The notes under the pieces: generated by a model
Seen by the model: the letters and a program-made list of their open reading frames with translations, nothing else
What the model was told of the DNA's origin: nothing
Database searches by the model: none
From: Verrucomicrobiota bacterium
Lineage (GTDB): Bacteria > Verrucomicrobiota > Verrucomicrobiia > Limisphaerales > Pedosphaeraceae
Reading direction: 5' to 3'
DNA: 36,480 nt
Assembly: GCA_021325145.1 (NCBI GenBank)
Contig: JAJPHR010000055.1
Span: 1-36,480, forward strand
Shown: positions 1 through 7,951 of the stretch, piece by piece
Layout: each line of letters opens with the position of its first letter
How positions within the stretch are numbered: position 1 is the first letter of the stretch
Program-made: the position numbers and the translations under genes

Positions 1-1
1 C

Positions 2-358
2 GAATTCGGCCGCGACGAAGTCGCGCGCAATCCGCATGTTATCAATCTCGCCGGCGCCACCAACCTGCGCGAATTGTGCGCCGCGCTTAAACTCTGCCGG
101 GTGCTCCTCACCAATGATTCCGGTCCCATGCACGTGGCGGCGGCCTTGGGAACGCCGGTGGTGGTCCCGTTCGGCAGCACCTCGCCTGGGCTGACCGGCC
201 CGGGCCTGCCCGGCGATCCTCGCCACACCAGCCTCCGCGCCGGCGTCCCCTGTTCGCCATGCTTCCTGCGAACTTGTCCCATCGACTTCCGGTGTATGAC
301 GGGCATTAGCATTGAAAGCGTTGTTGAGGCGGTGGTGAGATCTACTGAAACGCAGTAA
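2..358 (+). CDS. waaF: Lipopolysaccharide heptosyltransferase II-like (GT9), 3' part
   Basis: This is the C-terminal end of a glycosyltransferase family 9 protein; the reading frame is open from base 2 and the start lies outside the window. The family transfers ADP-heptose to the inner core of lipopolysaccharide at the cytoplasmic face of the inner membrane. Visible family features are the LLTNDSGPMHVAAALGTP block, which contributes to the nucleotide-sugar site, the following PFGSTSP turn, and a late CSPCFLRTCP cysteine cluster typical of heptosyltransferase II. It ends with TAA at 356-358 and converges on mfd with 56 bases between. GT9 membership is clear. Assignment to WaaF rather than another GT9 member is likely but rests only on the last ~118 residues. 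Confidence 0.8.
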   Translation, partial: EFGRDEVARNPHVINLAGATNLRELCAALKLCRVLLTNDSGPMHVAAALGTPVVVPFGSTSPGLTGPGLPGDPRHTSLRAGVPCSPCFLRTCPIDFRCMTGISIESVVEAVVRSTETQ

Positions 359-414
359 CGCCTCGACTCTGCGCTCCGCCGTTGACGGCCTCGTGACGCA
401 CAAACTCGACCATT

Positions 415-3400
415 TCACAGCGCCAGCAGCAACCGCTTAATCTCCTTCAATCGGGCTTTCGCGTCTTTCTTCGTCAGCCGCGGGAACTTGCCGCCGACGG
501 TCAGGTAATCGTTGTTGCGGGTGAGCATCAGCTTGTCCTCTTTCACTTCGATGACCGTAACGCCGCGCTCGCCGGCGAGGATTTTCAGTTCCGCCACCAG
601 CAACAGCAGTTCCAACGCCGGAGGCAGCGGGCCAAAACGATCCCGCAACTCGGCCTGTAAACGGTCCAGCGCCGCCTTATCACTTGCCTGAGCGAGCTTG
701 CGATAAATGTCAATGCGCTGCCGCGCCTCGGAAACGTAAGCCAAGGGAATGTAAGCCGCGGCGCGAGTCGCGGGTTGAGATTCGAGAAGGATGGACTCAT
801 CGGATTCCGGCGTTGTAACCGTTGTCGCCACCTCGCGGGGAATGATAATCTCAGGCTCCGAAATGGACTTCGGATTCCTGACTTCGGGTTTCGGATTTCC
901 CCGCTCCCCTTCTTCCCCCGGATTAAGTGCCAGGAAATCGAACCGGGCCTCGACCTCGACGCGCGGCTTGACCTTCTCGCCCTTCAACGAAGCGACGCTT
1001 TGCTTGAGCAACTGGCAATATAAATCGAATCCCACGGCGGTAATCTGCCCGCTTTGCTCGGGACCGAGCATGTTGCCCGCGCCGCGAATCTCCAGATCAC
1101 GCATGGCGATTTTGAAACCGCTGCCGAGAGTCGAGTACTGCTTGAGCGCCGTGATGCGTTTGCGCGCGTCGGCCAGCAGGCCGGCGTGGCGTGGCAATAA
1201 CAAGTAAGCGTAGGCCTGGTGCTTGTATCGCCCCACGCGCCCGCGCAATTGGTAAAGATCGCTCAACCCAAACCGATCCGCGCGATCAATGAGAATGGTA
1301 TTGGCGTTGGGAATATCCAGCCCGCTTTCGATGATCGTCGTCGAGAGCAACACATCAGCCTCGCCGTTCACGAACTGTGTCATGATTTCTTCGAGATCGT
1401 CGCCCTCCATTTGCCCATGTCCCACGACGATCCGCGCCTGCGGCACCAGCGAGCGCAGCTTTTGCGCCATGGTGTCGATGGTGTTCACGCGGTTGTGCAG
1501 GAAAAACACCTGGCCGCCGCGATTCAACTCCCGCTGAATGGCATCGCGGATCAACCGCTCGTCGTACTGCGCCACGATGGTTTCGACGGGCAGCCGGTCC
1601 TGCGGCGGAGTCTCGATGGTGCTCATGTCGCGCGCGCCCGTCAGCGCCAGGTAAAGCGTGCGCGGAATCGGCGTTGCGCTCAACGTCAGCACATCGACCA
1701 GGCGGCGAAGTTGCTTGAACTTCTCCTTGTGCATCACGCCGAACCGTTGCTCCTCGTCGATGATCACCAGCCCCAGATCCTTGAACGCAATGTCATTCTG
1801 CAACAAGCGGTGCGTGCCAATCACGATGTCGACGGAACCCGCGGGCAAATCCTGAACGACGCGCCTGCGTTCGCGCGGCGTGCGGAAGCGCGAGAGCAAC
1901 TCGACGCGCACCGGATAATCCGCCATGCGCTCGCGAAAGGTGTTGAAATGCTGTTGCGCCAGCACCGTGGTGGGCACGAGGACGGCGACCTGCCGGCCAT
2001 CCATCACCGCCTTGAAGGCCGCGCGAATCGCCACCTCCGTCTTGCCGAAACCCACGTCGCCGCAAATCAAACGGTCCATTGGTTTGGGACGTTCCATGTC
2101 GGCCTTTGTCTCGACGATGGCCCGCATTTGGTCACGAGTCTCTTCGTAAAGGAAGGCGCTTTCGAATTCGCGTTGCCACGGGTTGTCCGGCGCGAAGGCA
2201 TGGCCGGCCTGCGATTCGCGCGCGGCCTGAATCGCCAGCAGTTCGCTGGCGACATCGCGCACCGCGCGCTCGGCGTGCTCCTTGGCCTTCGCCCAGCGGG
2301 TTCCGCCGAGCGTGTTCAACTGCGGACGCGCCTTGCCCGCGCCCACGTATTTGCTCACGAGGTGCGCCTCGGTCACGGGCACGTAAAGTTTGGGCGGGCT
2401 GAGTTCCGGATTACCCGGCGCATATTCGATCACGAGACATTCCTGGCCGGTGGAGCTCAAACCGGAAGTTGGGGCGGGCTCGGAATCATTTCCGCGCCGG
2501 GTGGAAACCGGCAACACCTTCAGCCCGAGATAGCGGCCGATGCCGTGTTGCAGATGAACGACGTAGTCGCCCTCTTCAAGCTCGGTGAAATCAATGTCCA
2601 GCGCGGAACGCGTCGCCTGGGCATGCGGCGATTTGAGCCGGCGCGGGCGTTGCACTTTGTAACGGCCAAAGATTTCCGCATCGGTGACGACCGCCACTTT
2701 CGCCTCATCGTAAACAAATCCACGGCTCAACGCGCCCAGTTGAATCGCGAGCGGGACCTCCCCATCGAAGCCGTAATCCTTCCAGATCTCCTCGAACCGC
2801 TGGCGTTCCCCGGCGTTGTTGCAGAAGACGTGAACGTCATAACCCTGCCGCGACCAGCGATGGATTTGGGCGAAAAACTCGCGTCGTTGCGCTTCGGCGA
2901 TTTGCGGTTCCGGCGCCCGGGCTCCCAACGGACGGAAAGCGTCGAGCGACTGAAGATTGAGGATCGTGGATTGAGGATTGAGGATGGCGGGAGCTGGATC
3001 GATGATTTCCGAGCCGCCTTCCACGTCGGAACCATTCAAGTCGCCCGCGGTTTCAGAAACTGCCAGCGCGGTCATTTCGCGTTCGAGCAACTCGCGCTGA
3101 AACTCGTCCCACGCGATAAAGAACGGATCGCTTTCAGGCACTTGCTGCGCATACTGGTCGGCGTGTTCCGCCAGGCGATCCGGCTCACACAGCAAGAATA
3201 CGGTCTGGCTTGGCAGGTAATCGAGCAACGTGGCCAACGTTTCCCCTCCATCATTCCGCACTCGCTTAAGGATTCCCAACTCGCCGCCGGGCGGGAGTGT
3301 GACGGAATCGATTTGCTCGCGGGAAATCTGCGTGAGCGGATCGAAATGACGCAACGACTCGAGTTCATCGCCAAAAAATTCCAGCCGCACCGGCCAGGGA

Positions 3401-4050
3401 CTGGTCATCGGATAAACATCCAAAATGCCGCCGCGCAACGAGAGTTCGCCCTTTTGGCTGACTTCCGCCTCGGGCTCGTAACCCTGTTCCTCCAGCCACT
3501 CCACCAAATCAAGCGGGTCAATGCGCTCGCCGCGTTTGAGCGTGCGCGTTCGCTTCTGCAACGCTCCCGCCGGGAACGTGCGCTGAAGCAACGCGGTGAC
3601 ATTGGTCACCACCATTTCGGATTTCTGACTTCGGATTTCGGATTTGCCCGCCAGGGCAACAAGCGTTTCCAATCGCTCACTGATGACATCGGCGTGTGGC
3701 AATTTGGCTTCGTGCGGCAGAATTTCCCAGGCGGGATAGAACAGGGGTTTTGGCGTGCGCTCCCTCGGCCCGCGGCCTCCACCGAGTTCGGATTTCGAAA
3801 CGAGCCACGTTTCGACGTCCTGCTGGAAGCTTTCCTGGGTTTTAAGCCCGTCCGTGACCACGATAATCGGCCGTCCGGGAAGGAGCCGTCGCAACAAAAC
3901 CGCCAGAAACGGCTGGGCTGCGGCGCTGACGCCGGCACAAGACAATGCGCCGCCCTCCTCCAGACGCCGCAACAGGGACTGCGCAGCGGGAGTTTGCGAA
4001 ACCTTAGCGAACAAATTGCTTGCCGCCACAACTGACGAATCTCGCGCCAA
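415..4050 (-). CDS. mfd: Transcription-repair coupling factor Mfd
   Basis: The 1211-residue protein is a DNA translocase that removes RNA polymerase stalled at lesions and recruits the UvrA repair machinery. Visible parts in order are a UvrB-like N-terminal region, an RNA-polymerase-interaction (CarD-like) domain around residues 483-590 ([17 protein letters not shown]), Walker [10 protein letters not shown] near 662-670, the helicase box DEEQ near 765, a second helicase lobe with the RGRVGR motif, and a C-terminal TRCF domain from about 1080. The first codon is TTG at 4048-4050 with no clear ribosome site, so the start is tentative; the next ATG is far downstream. Four lysine/serine/proline-rich stretches (about 83-98, 133-145, 347-367, 1040-1072) look like in-frame intrusions of short genomic repeats and make the protein slightly longer than typical Mfd (about 1150 residues). 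Confidence 0.96.
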   Translation of the reverse strand: MARDSSVVAASNLFAKVSQTPAAQSLLRRLEEGGALSCAGVSAAAQPFLAVLLRRLLPGRPIIVVTDGLKTQESFQQDVETWLVSKSELGGGRGPRERTPKPLFYPAWEILPHEAKLPHADVISERLETLVALAGKSEIRSQKSEMVVTNVTALLQRTFPAGALQKRTRTLKRGERIDPLDLVEWLEEQGYEPEAEVSQKGELSLRGGILDVYPMTSPWPVRLEFFGDELESLRHFDPLTQISREQIDSVTLPPGGELGILKRVRNDGGETLATLLDYLPSQTVFLLCEPDRLAEHADQYAQQVPESDPFFIAWDEFQRELLEREMTALAVSETAGDLNGSDVEGGSEIIDPAPAILNPQSTILNLQSLDAFRPLGARAPEPQIAEAQRREFFAQIHRWSRQGYDVHVFCNNAGERQRFEEIWKDYGFDGEVPLAIQLGALSRGFVYDEAKVAVVTDAEIFGRYKVQRPRRLKSPHAQATRSALDIDFTELEEGDYVVHLQHGIGRYLGLKVLPVSTRRGNDSEPAPTSGLSSTGQECLVIEYAPGNPELSPPKLYVPVTEAHLVSKYVGAGKARPQLNTLGGTRWAKAKEHAERAVRDVASELLAIQAARESQAGHAFAPDNPWQREFESAFLYEETRDQMRAIVETKADMERPKPMDRLICGDVGFGKTEVAIRAAFKAVMDGRQVAVLVPTTVLAQQHFNTFRERMADYPVRVELLSRFRTPRERRRVVQDLPAGSVDIVIGTHRLLQNDIAFKDLGLVIIDEEQRFGVMHKEKFKQLRRLVDVLTLSATPIPRTLYLALTGARDMSTIETPPQDRLPVETIVAQYDERLIRDAIQRELNRGGQVFFLHNRVNTIDTMAQKLRSLVPQARIVVGHGQMEGDDLEEIMTQFVNGEADVLLSTTIIESGLDIPNANTILIDRADRFGLSDLYQLRGRVGRYKHQAYAYLLLPRHAGLLADARKRITALKQYSTLGSGFKIAMRDLEIRGAGNMLGPEQSGQITAVGFDLYCQLLKQSVASLKGEKVKPRVEVEARFDFLALNPGEEGERGNPKPEVRNPKSISEPEIIIPREVATTVTTPESDESILLESQPATRAAAYIPLAYVSEARQRIDIYRKLAQASDKAALDRLQAELRDRFGPLPPALELLLLVAELKILAGERGVTVIEVKEDKLMLTRNNDYLTVGGKFPRLTKKDAKARLKEIKRLLLAL
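835..905. repeat. Short dispersed repeat inside the 3' part of mfd
   Basis: TTCGGATTCC / TGACTTCGGG / TTTCGGATTT words on the plus strand encode a polar linker ([16 protein letters not shown]) just before the C-terminal TRCF domain. It belongs to the same word family as the copy at 3615-3650. Confidence 0.55.
2950..2998. repeat. Short tandem repeat (GATTGAGGAT type) inside mfd
   Basis: Near-tandem GATTGAGGAT words on the plus strand encode [13 protein letters not shown] on the minus strand, within an unstructured stretch between the UvrB-like part and the polymerase-interaction domain of Mfd. This is a different word family from the TTCGGATTTC repeat in the same gene. Confidence 0.6.
3615..3650. 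repeat. Short dispersed repeat (TTCGGATTTC type) inside mfd
   Basis: The plus strand carries alternating TTCGGATTTC / TGACTTCGG words. On the coding strand they read as [13 protein letters not shown] related copy lies at about 835-900 in the same gene ([11 protein letters not shown]) and a partial one near 3786. Such words are not part of the Mfd fold, so they look like a simple-sequence family that has entered the ORF in frame. Confidence 0.6.
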
Positions 4051-4408
4051 GCGGGTACAAGGTTGCAGGCATTGGAACGGGCGTCAAGTGTGTGGAGGCG
4101 GACCGGCGCACAACGGGTCGCAATTTGCGACCAGATCCAAACTATTCTCTGGGAACGACTCCAATCCTCCCCAGACATTGCTTCGTTCAATCGCCTTGCG
4201 AAGGCGCATCCATGCATGCTGAGGCGGCATGAATGCTGGGCCCTGTGCACGCCTTGAAGTCACAAAACGTGACTTCAAGTTGGAGAAACGACGGAATCAT
4301 GGGATGGACGCAGAGGTCGCCCCACAATGCGTATACGGCACAGGAAGGTTCTGCCTCTTTCACGAAGTCTATTCAAATACCACATTGCGAGGAACGGACG
4401 CTGTCATG
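4051..4408. other. Intergenic region between ABC-3C ATPase gene and mfd
   Basis: This 358-base stretch has no convincing gene on either strand; the open frames in it are short and shadow-like. It should hold the mfd promoter and the end of the ABC-type operon transcript. The only clear structure is a perfect inverted repeat at 4253-4279. The sequence becomes more A/T-rich towards the ATPase gene, which suggests that the border of the inserted island lies here. Confidence 0.6.
4253..4279. promoter_or_regulatory. Perfect 11-bp inverted repeat (operator or hairpin)
   Basis: CTTGAAGTCAC and GTGACTTCAAG face each other across the 5-base spacer AAAAC. No T-run follows on either strand, so it is not a textbook intrinsic terminator. 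It lies about 200 bases upstream of the mfd start and about 130 bases downstream of the ATPase gene stop. It could be an operator, a processed transcript end or the mark of an island border. Confidence 0.5.
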
Positions 4409-6331
4409 TCAGGAGGGCTTCAACTTGCCAAAATCCAAGCTCTTGCGATGCTCGTTATATTCGGGTCCGATACAATATTTATCGTTATTAAGTGATGGAT
4501 CAATCATCGAGGTGGTGAAAATGATCTGATGCTGAATTTGCGATTCCTCAGATAGCTTCACGATAAGCTTCTGAAAGTGGCGGCTGCGTTCTTGTTCCAT
4601 TCCCTTGTCCTCCATATTGTCGCAGATAATAAATCGAGGATAACGGAAGAAATCTAGCTCCAACGAGGCAAAAAAGATCGCGAAATGAACGCTGTTCTTC
4701 AGATAAACAACCGAACTGGCGGAGAATTGATTTCTTCCATCCAACCAGAACGTGTTCTTGCCGAAATCCACGGTAACCTTCGTACCCGATTGAAACATTT
4801 CCTCTCGCGGCAAATCGTTTTTAAGCAAGAAAAGAACGTTTCGTTCGACAGTCTGGTCTGCAAGAAAGCGTTTTTCTAACTGTGCCCTCTTACGGCCTTC
4901 AATCGAAATTCCAAGCGATAGAACGCTCGCTTGGAGTGCTGCTTTCTGCAGTTCGTAAGATTTTAACAGCGCGGCGAGCTTCTTCTGCTTGGTAATGTTT
5001 TCGACCTCCGCGGTCAATTCTCCTTTCTGGACGAGGAGATTATCGATTCTCTGATCCCTGGGAGGGCGAACCTGTTGCACGGCTTGTTCGTACCGTCGCT
5101 GGGTCGCGTTTAGGGATGCTCTCAAATCGGGGATCTTTGTTTGTAATCTGGTCAAGGCTTGCGATTTATCGACCAATAGCTTTTGTGACTCTTTGAGTTG
5201 CTGGGAAAGCTCCTGCTTCATCCGCAGCGCTCTCGAGTCGGTGGGGCTTTCTGGTAATTCGTTACCGCACAGCGCACATAGGCGAGTATCCGTTCTCGCA
5301 TGGAGTACAGAAAGACAATGGGGGCAGTGAGTAAGAGGCAATTCGCCAAAAGACTGCCGTGTTGTCAACGAGTCGTCAATAGATGCGATCCGGCTTTTCA
5401 ATTCCGCGATGAAAGCTTCCGAGTCCGCAATTTCTAGTTCAAGCGAACCAATCACAGTTGCTGCCTCACTGATCGCGATTTTTTGCTTCCTAAGTTCGTC
5501 GGCCAGAGATTCAATTTTTACCTTAACATCCGGTGACGTGACCTGCGTCAGAGCGTCGGAGGCCTGTTCTGCAAGCCGCCGCTCGATCTCGGAAAGTTGA
5601 TTCGCGATTTCCGTGATACGGGTCTCTAATATCGCTTCATCGATCTCAATTCCCGTCTCACGAACCGCCCTGTATAGACCTTCCAACTTTTCCGAAACCA
5701 CTTCGAGATTTTTGGTTTTTTCTCGCAACTCGTAAAGTTCGTTGTACAAATTGTCGTCGTATAAGCCAAAAAGCAGGTCCCCAACCCCTTGGCGGACTGG
5801 TGTCGGATCGAACGATTCAAACCGCAAAAGCGCGTCCACCGGGCTCAGTTGATCAATGTAGATTAGCCTCAACAACTGATGCATCGTAATACTATTGTCG
5901 GTTTCGGTCTTAACCTCCGGCAAACCTAGTAAGGAAATGAACATTTGCGAAAAACTCTCTTTGTTTGCGCTCCGTACCATCGAATAGACTTGCCAGCCAG
6001 TCACCGGGGATGCCATCGCCGCTTGGAAATCGCCGTAGAAAATCAAAATAGATTGTTTTCCTCCAGGCTTGATAATTCGACGGAGCGTAAGTAGTTTTCC
6101 ATTGACTTGAATCTCCGCCAACACCTCCTCGCAGCGCTCTGCCTCGGGCTTAAACTTAGCCACCTCGCCGCCAAGGACATAGAATATGAAGTCCGCTATT
6201 GTAGACTTGCCGCTGCTATTGGTGCCTCGAATGATGCTTACTCCAAGACGGAACTGTTCGTCATACACAGTTACCCCTCTGGACTGAATAACGAGGCGCT
6301 TAAGCGCCAGTTGTGGAATGCGTAGCATCAT
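4409..6331 (-). CDS. SMC/Rad50-like ABC ATPase of an ABC-three-component system
   Basis: A protein of about 640 residues with the head-coil-head plan of Rad50/SMC ATPases. Walker A is GTNSSGKST at residues 36-44. Two long Gln/Glu/Lys-rich coiled-coil segments flank a CPHC...CALC zinc-hook-like pair at about 334-358. A signature-like SASS sits in the C-terminal head, followed by a Walker-B-like FIICDNMED at about 565-573. It is the last gene of the operon and overlaps the end of the middle-component gene. ABC-3C ATPases are predicted to sense or process nucleic acid in anti-invader defence. ATG codons at 6352, 6331 and 6328 are all possible; I chose 6331 because it precedes the conserved RIPQL strand. 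It is not RecN or SbcC by length. Family placement is inferred from architecture and neighbours. Confidence 0.8.
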   Translation of the reverse strand: MMLRIPQLALKRLVIQSRGVTVYDEQFRLGVSIIRGTNSSGKSTIADFIFYVLGGEVAKFKPEAERCEEVLAEIQVNGKLLTLRRIIKPGGKQSILIFYGDFQAAMASPVTGWQVYSMVRSANKESFSQMFISLLGLPEVKTETDNSITMHQLLRLIYIDQLSPVDALLRFESFDPTPVRQGVGDLLFGLYDDNLYNELYELREKTKNLEVVSEKLEGLYRAVRETGIEIDEAILETRITEIANQLSEIERRLAEQASDALTQVTSPDVKVKIESLADELRKQKIAISEAATVIGSLELEIADSEAFIAELKSRIASIDDSLTTRQSFGELPLTHCPHCLSVLHARTDTRLCALCGNELPESPTDSRALRMKQELSQQLKESQKLLVDKSQALTRLQTKIPDLRASLNATQRRYEQAVQQVRPPRDQRIDNLLVQKGELTAEVENITKQKKLAALLKSYELQKAALQASVLSLGISIEGRKRAQLEKRFLADQTVERNVLFLLKNDLPREEMFQSGTKVTVDFGKNTFWLDGRNQFSASSVVYLKNSVHFAIFFASLELDFFRYPRFIICDNMEDKGMEQERSRHFQKLIVKLSEESQIQHQIIFTTSMIDPSLNNDKYCIGPEYNEHRKSLDFGKLKPS

Positions 6332-6824
6332 AGCGATACTCAAACAAATCACTCCGCCCCTTTAGTCCCGACTTCCCGTAAAAATCCAAGTTTAGCAATG
6401 GCCCTGTGAGCAGTGATATTATGGCTGGGGACTCCTCGTTGGCCCGTTCTACAGCGGCATTAAGAGCCTCCGGTAATGCCTTGGATGTTCTCAAAACCTG
6501 TCCTTGGTTGAACAATTTTCCATCGATGAACTGGTGAGCCGCAAGACTTCGCAATGCACAATTCTGGTATGGCTCAAGTCGGAAAAAGATACGCTTTGGG
6601 TCGTTAATTTGCTGATACGGGTTGTCGACAACGGCTACCTCCTTACGCATCGAACGAAACTCGGAGGGGAAAGTGAATCCCTGTAATTCACCGGGGAACA
6701 ATAGATAAAAATCGAGGATTCTAAGTTTGTCGCTTTCAACCGCCCTCTCCGGAAATTTTTGGAGAAGCCGCAACATACGAAAGACGCCGTGGTAAATGTC
6801 AAACGCTGGATGGTAAAGCAGCAT
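6300..6824 (-). CDS. ABC-3C system middle component
   Basis: A 174-residue soluble protein with no enzymatic motif. It begins YHPAFDIYHGVFRMLRLL and continues DKLRILDFYLLFP, a helix-rich opening that I associate with middle components of ABC-three-component systems. These are predicted winged-helix-like adaptors between the ATPase and the C-terminal-domain protein. Its ATG (6822-6824) directly follows the stop of the upstream gene (TAAATG), and its 3' end overlaps the ATPase start, so the three are surely co-translated. I cannot say which numbered middle-component subfamily it belongs to. Confidence comes mainly from the order CTD protein, middle component, ATPase. Confidence 0.7.
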   Translation of the reverse strand: MLLYHPAFDIYHGVFRMLRLLQKFPERAVESDKLRILDFYLLFPGELQGFTFPSEFRSMRKEVAVVDNPYQQINDPKRIFFRLEPYQNCALRSLAAHQFIDGKLFNQGQVLRTSKALPEALNAAVERANEESPAIISLLTGPLLNLDFYGKSGLKGRSDLFEYRYDATHSTTGA

Positions 6825-7433
6825 TTATCTTGTCCACCTAATGTGGCAATTGCCCGTTAGAAAGTAGAGCATCCCGTTAATTTCGTCGGCGTAATGACTG
6901 AGGACATTGTCGCCAAGCATCATCAGGAGCGGGTCGATAATGTACGAACGGATCAAAACATTAATTTCTTCAGGTGGCTCCCCATTGCAAACACGCTGAT
7001 AGACATGCTCGTGATAGCGGGTGTACACCTCGGCCAAGAGAAAAGCGTGAATTTGCTGAGCGGACTCATACAATGAATGCTTTGCCAGTTTTTTGGCAAA
7101 CATTTCCTTGGTCTTCAGCGCAAATCCGATTAGATCTTCGCGGCCACCCTGCTTCAATTTGTCTTCGAGTGGAACGATAGGGCCCGTGACAGCCTGATAA
7201 TGCTCCAAGCGGTCAATTGTCTCGCGGAACTCGGTATTGCTGCTCTTTTCCTGAAGGTATCGTTGCGTGAGCCGAGCGATAATAGCAGCGCCGGGTAAAA
7301 CTCCGTTAGGTGGCCCAGTATTGATCGTGACATTCTTTATGACGTCGCGTCCTGCATTATCTCCGCTAACCTGCACGTTTTTCTGGCTAACGTCGGTGCA
7401 ATTTTCAGTTTTTGTTAATGTCCCGTCCAGCAT
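6825..7433 (-). CDS. ABC-3C system C-terminal-domain (CTD) type protein with N-terminal GDNAGRD motif
   Basis: A 202-residue protein. Residues 11-34 form an Asn/Gly-rich strand-like segment, N-x-T-D-V-S-Q-K-N then GDNAGRDVIKN. The rest is a helical domain containing an ALKTKEMFAKKLAKHSLYESAQQIHAFLLAEVY stretch split by short turns. In ABC-3C systems the protein before the middle component usually joins a variable effector or sensor segment to a conserved C-terminal helical domain. Here no nuclease or peptidase domain is visible; the only N-terminal module is the motif it shares with the gene upstream. Its first 29 bases overlap that gene in another frame. Function is unknown. I infer that the motif links it to the membrane protein or to other copies of itself. 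Confidence 0.7.
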   Translation of the reverse strand: MLDGTLTKTENCTDVSQKNVQVSGDNAGRDVIKNVTINTGPPNGVLPGAAIIARLTQRYLQEKSSNTEFRETIDRLEHYQAVTGPIVPLEDKLKQGGREDLIGFALKTKEMFAKKLAKHSLYESAQQIHAFLLAEVYTRYHEHVYQRVCNGEPPEEINVLIRSYIIDPLLMMLGDNVLSHYADEINGMLYFLTGNCHIRWTR

Positions 7434-7479
7434 TATCGCCCCTAATTGTATTGTTCTTCTGAGTTACGTTTGTGATGTT
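7332..7479 (-). repeat. Two-copy 76-base tandem motif repeat spanning two overlapping genes
   Basis: Copies at 7408-7479 and 7332-7403 are offset by 76 bases. Each encodes N-x-T-x-V-x-Q-K-N followed by GDNAGRD. Since 76 is not a multiple of three, the copies are read in different frames, one at the end of the membrane-protein gene and one near the start of the CTD gene. The amino acids agree better than the third codon positions, so both copies appear to be under protein-level selection. Confidence 0.75.
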
Positions 7480-7581
7480 ATTTTGCTTTTGCTTTCGATT
7501 CACGATTAATTTGACCGCGAACCCTCCAGCGATTATTACCCCGATGGCAGCAATGATTTTTACCCAGTCGTCAGCTTTCAT
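7405..7581 (-). CDS. Small single-pass membrane protein with C-terminal GDNAGRD motif
   Basis: A 58-residue protein starting at MKADDWVKII, with a transmembrane helix at residues 6-27 and a basic stretch NRKQKQ after it. The tail N-x-T-N-V-T-Q-K-N-(5)-GDNAGRD matches the N-terminus of the next gene almost residue for residue. An upstream in-frame ATG at 7665 would add 28 residues; it is preceded by GAGGG at only three bases, so the shorter form is at least as likely. The stop (7405-7407) lies 29 bases inside the next gene, implying translational coupling. I read it as a membrane tether or pore-forming partner of the ABC-3C proteins. This is a hypothesis from topology and the shared motif; no family is recognised. 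Confidence 0.65.
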   Translation of the reverse strand: MKADDWVKIIAAIGVIIAGGFAVKLIVNRKQKQNNITNVTQKNNTIRGDNAGRDINKN

Positions 7582-7951
7582 GGATAGGGAAATACGGGAT
7601 ATTACAATCGTTGTCCAATCTTTTAACCTTTGAGAAAATCCCCTGACCGGTTGTAAATCCGGCATAATCCCTCGAATTACAGAGGGTTAACGATTACCAT
7701 AGCTCCGCGGTCGCCCTGCGGGACTTGAGGAATTTTGACGACGCGACCCACCGTTGTAAACGGCGGGCTATTGTCGGGTGTCCTCCGGGACAGGTGAGGA
7801 CAAAATGGAGGACAAAAGTTTGAGTTGGGACAGATCTGGGACGGGTTGAAAGTGAAGAAGACCCAACGTTTACCGGCCTTGTGACGGGTGGGACGGGTAA
7901 AGGGGGGTAGATGTATATGATCAATGACCGATGCTAAACGTCCAAGGGGGA
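7582..7951. other. Region between guaA and the ABC-3C-type operon
   Basis: No credible gene is seen here apart from a possible 5' extension of the small membrane protein to 7665. The plus strand repeats GGACA/GGGAC words between about 7790 and 7900. On the minus strand these read as C-rich GTCCC/CCCGTC words, weakly like the CCCGTGAC words near 34.5 and 35.0 kb. A short hairpin, CCCTC with GAGGG across an 8-base loop, lies at 7669-7686 just before the longer start. The operon promoter must lie here or read through from guaA. I could not pick a convincing -35/-10 pair. Confidence 0.5.

Noticed and set aside
1219..4035. 938-residue plus-strand open frame opposite mfd
   Set aside because: It is the antisense shadow of mfd, rich in His/Arg/Leu with no family resemblance. 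High G+C third positions keep the frame open.
7405..7433. Canonical -1 slippery site A AAA AAC in the gene overlap
   Set aside because: The sequence reads C AAA AAC in the zero frame, and the CTD gene lies in the +1 frame, so a -1 slip would not join the two proteins.
7620..7690. Possible tRNA remnant or att site from GGTTGTAAATCC
   Set aside because: The loop has an extra base, the stem is only four pairs, and no matching direct repeat was found at the other side of the island.
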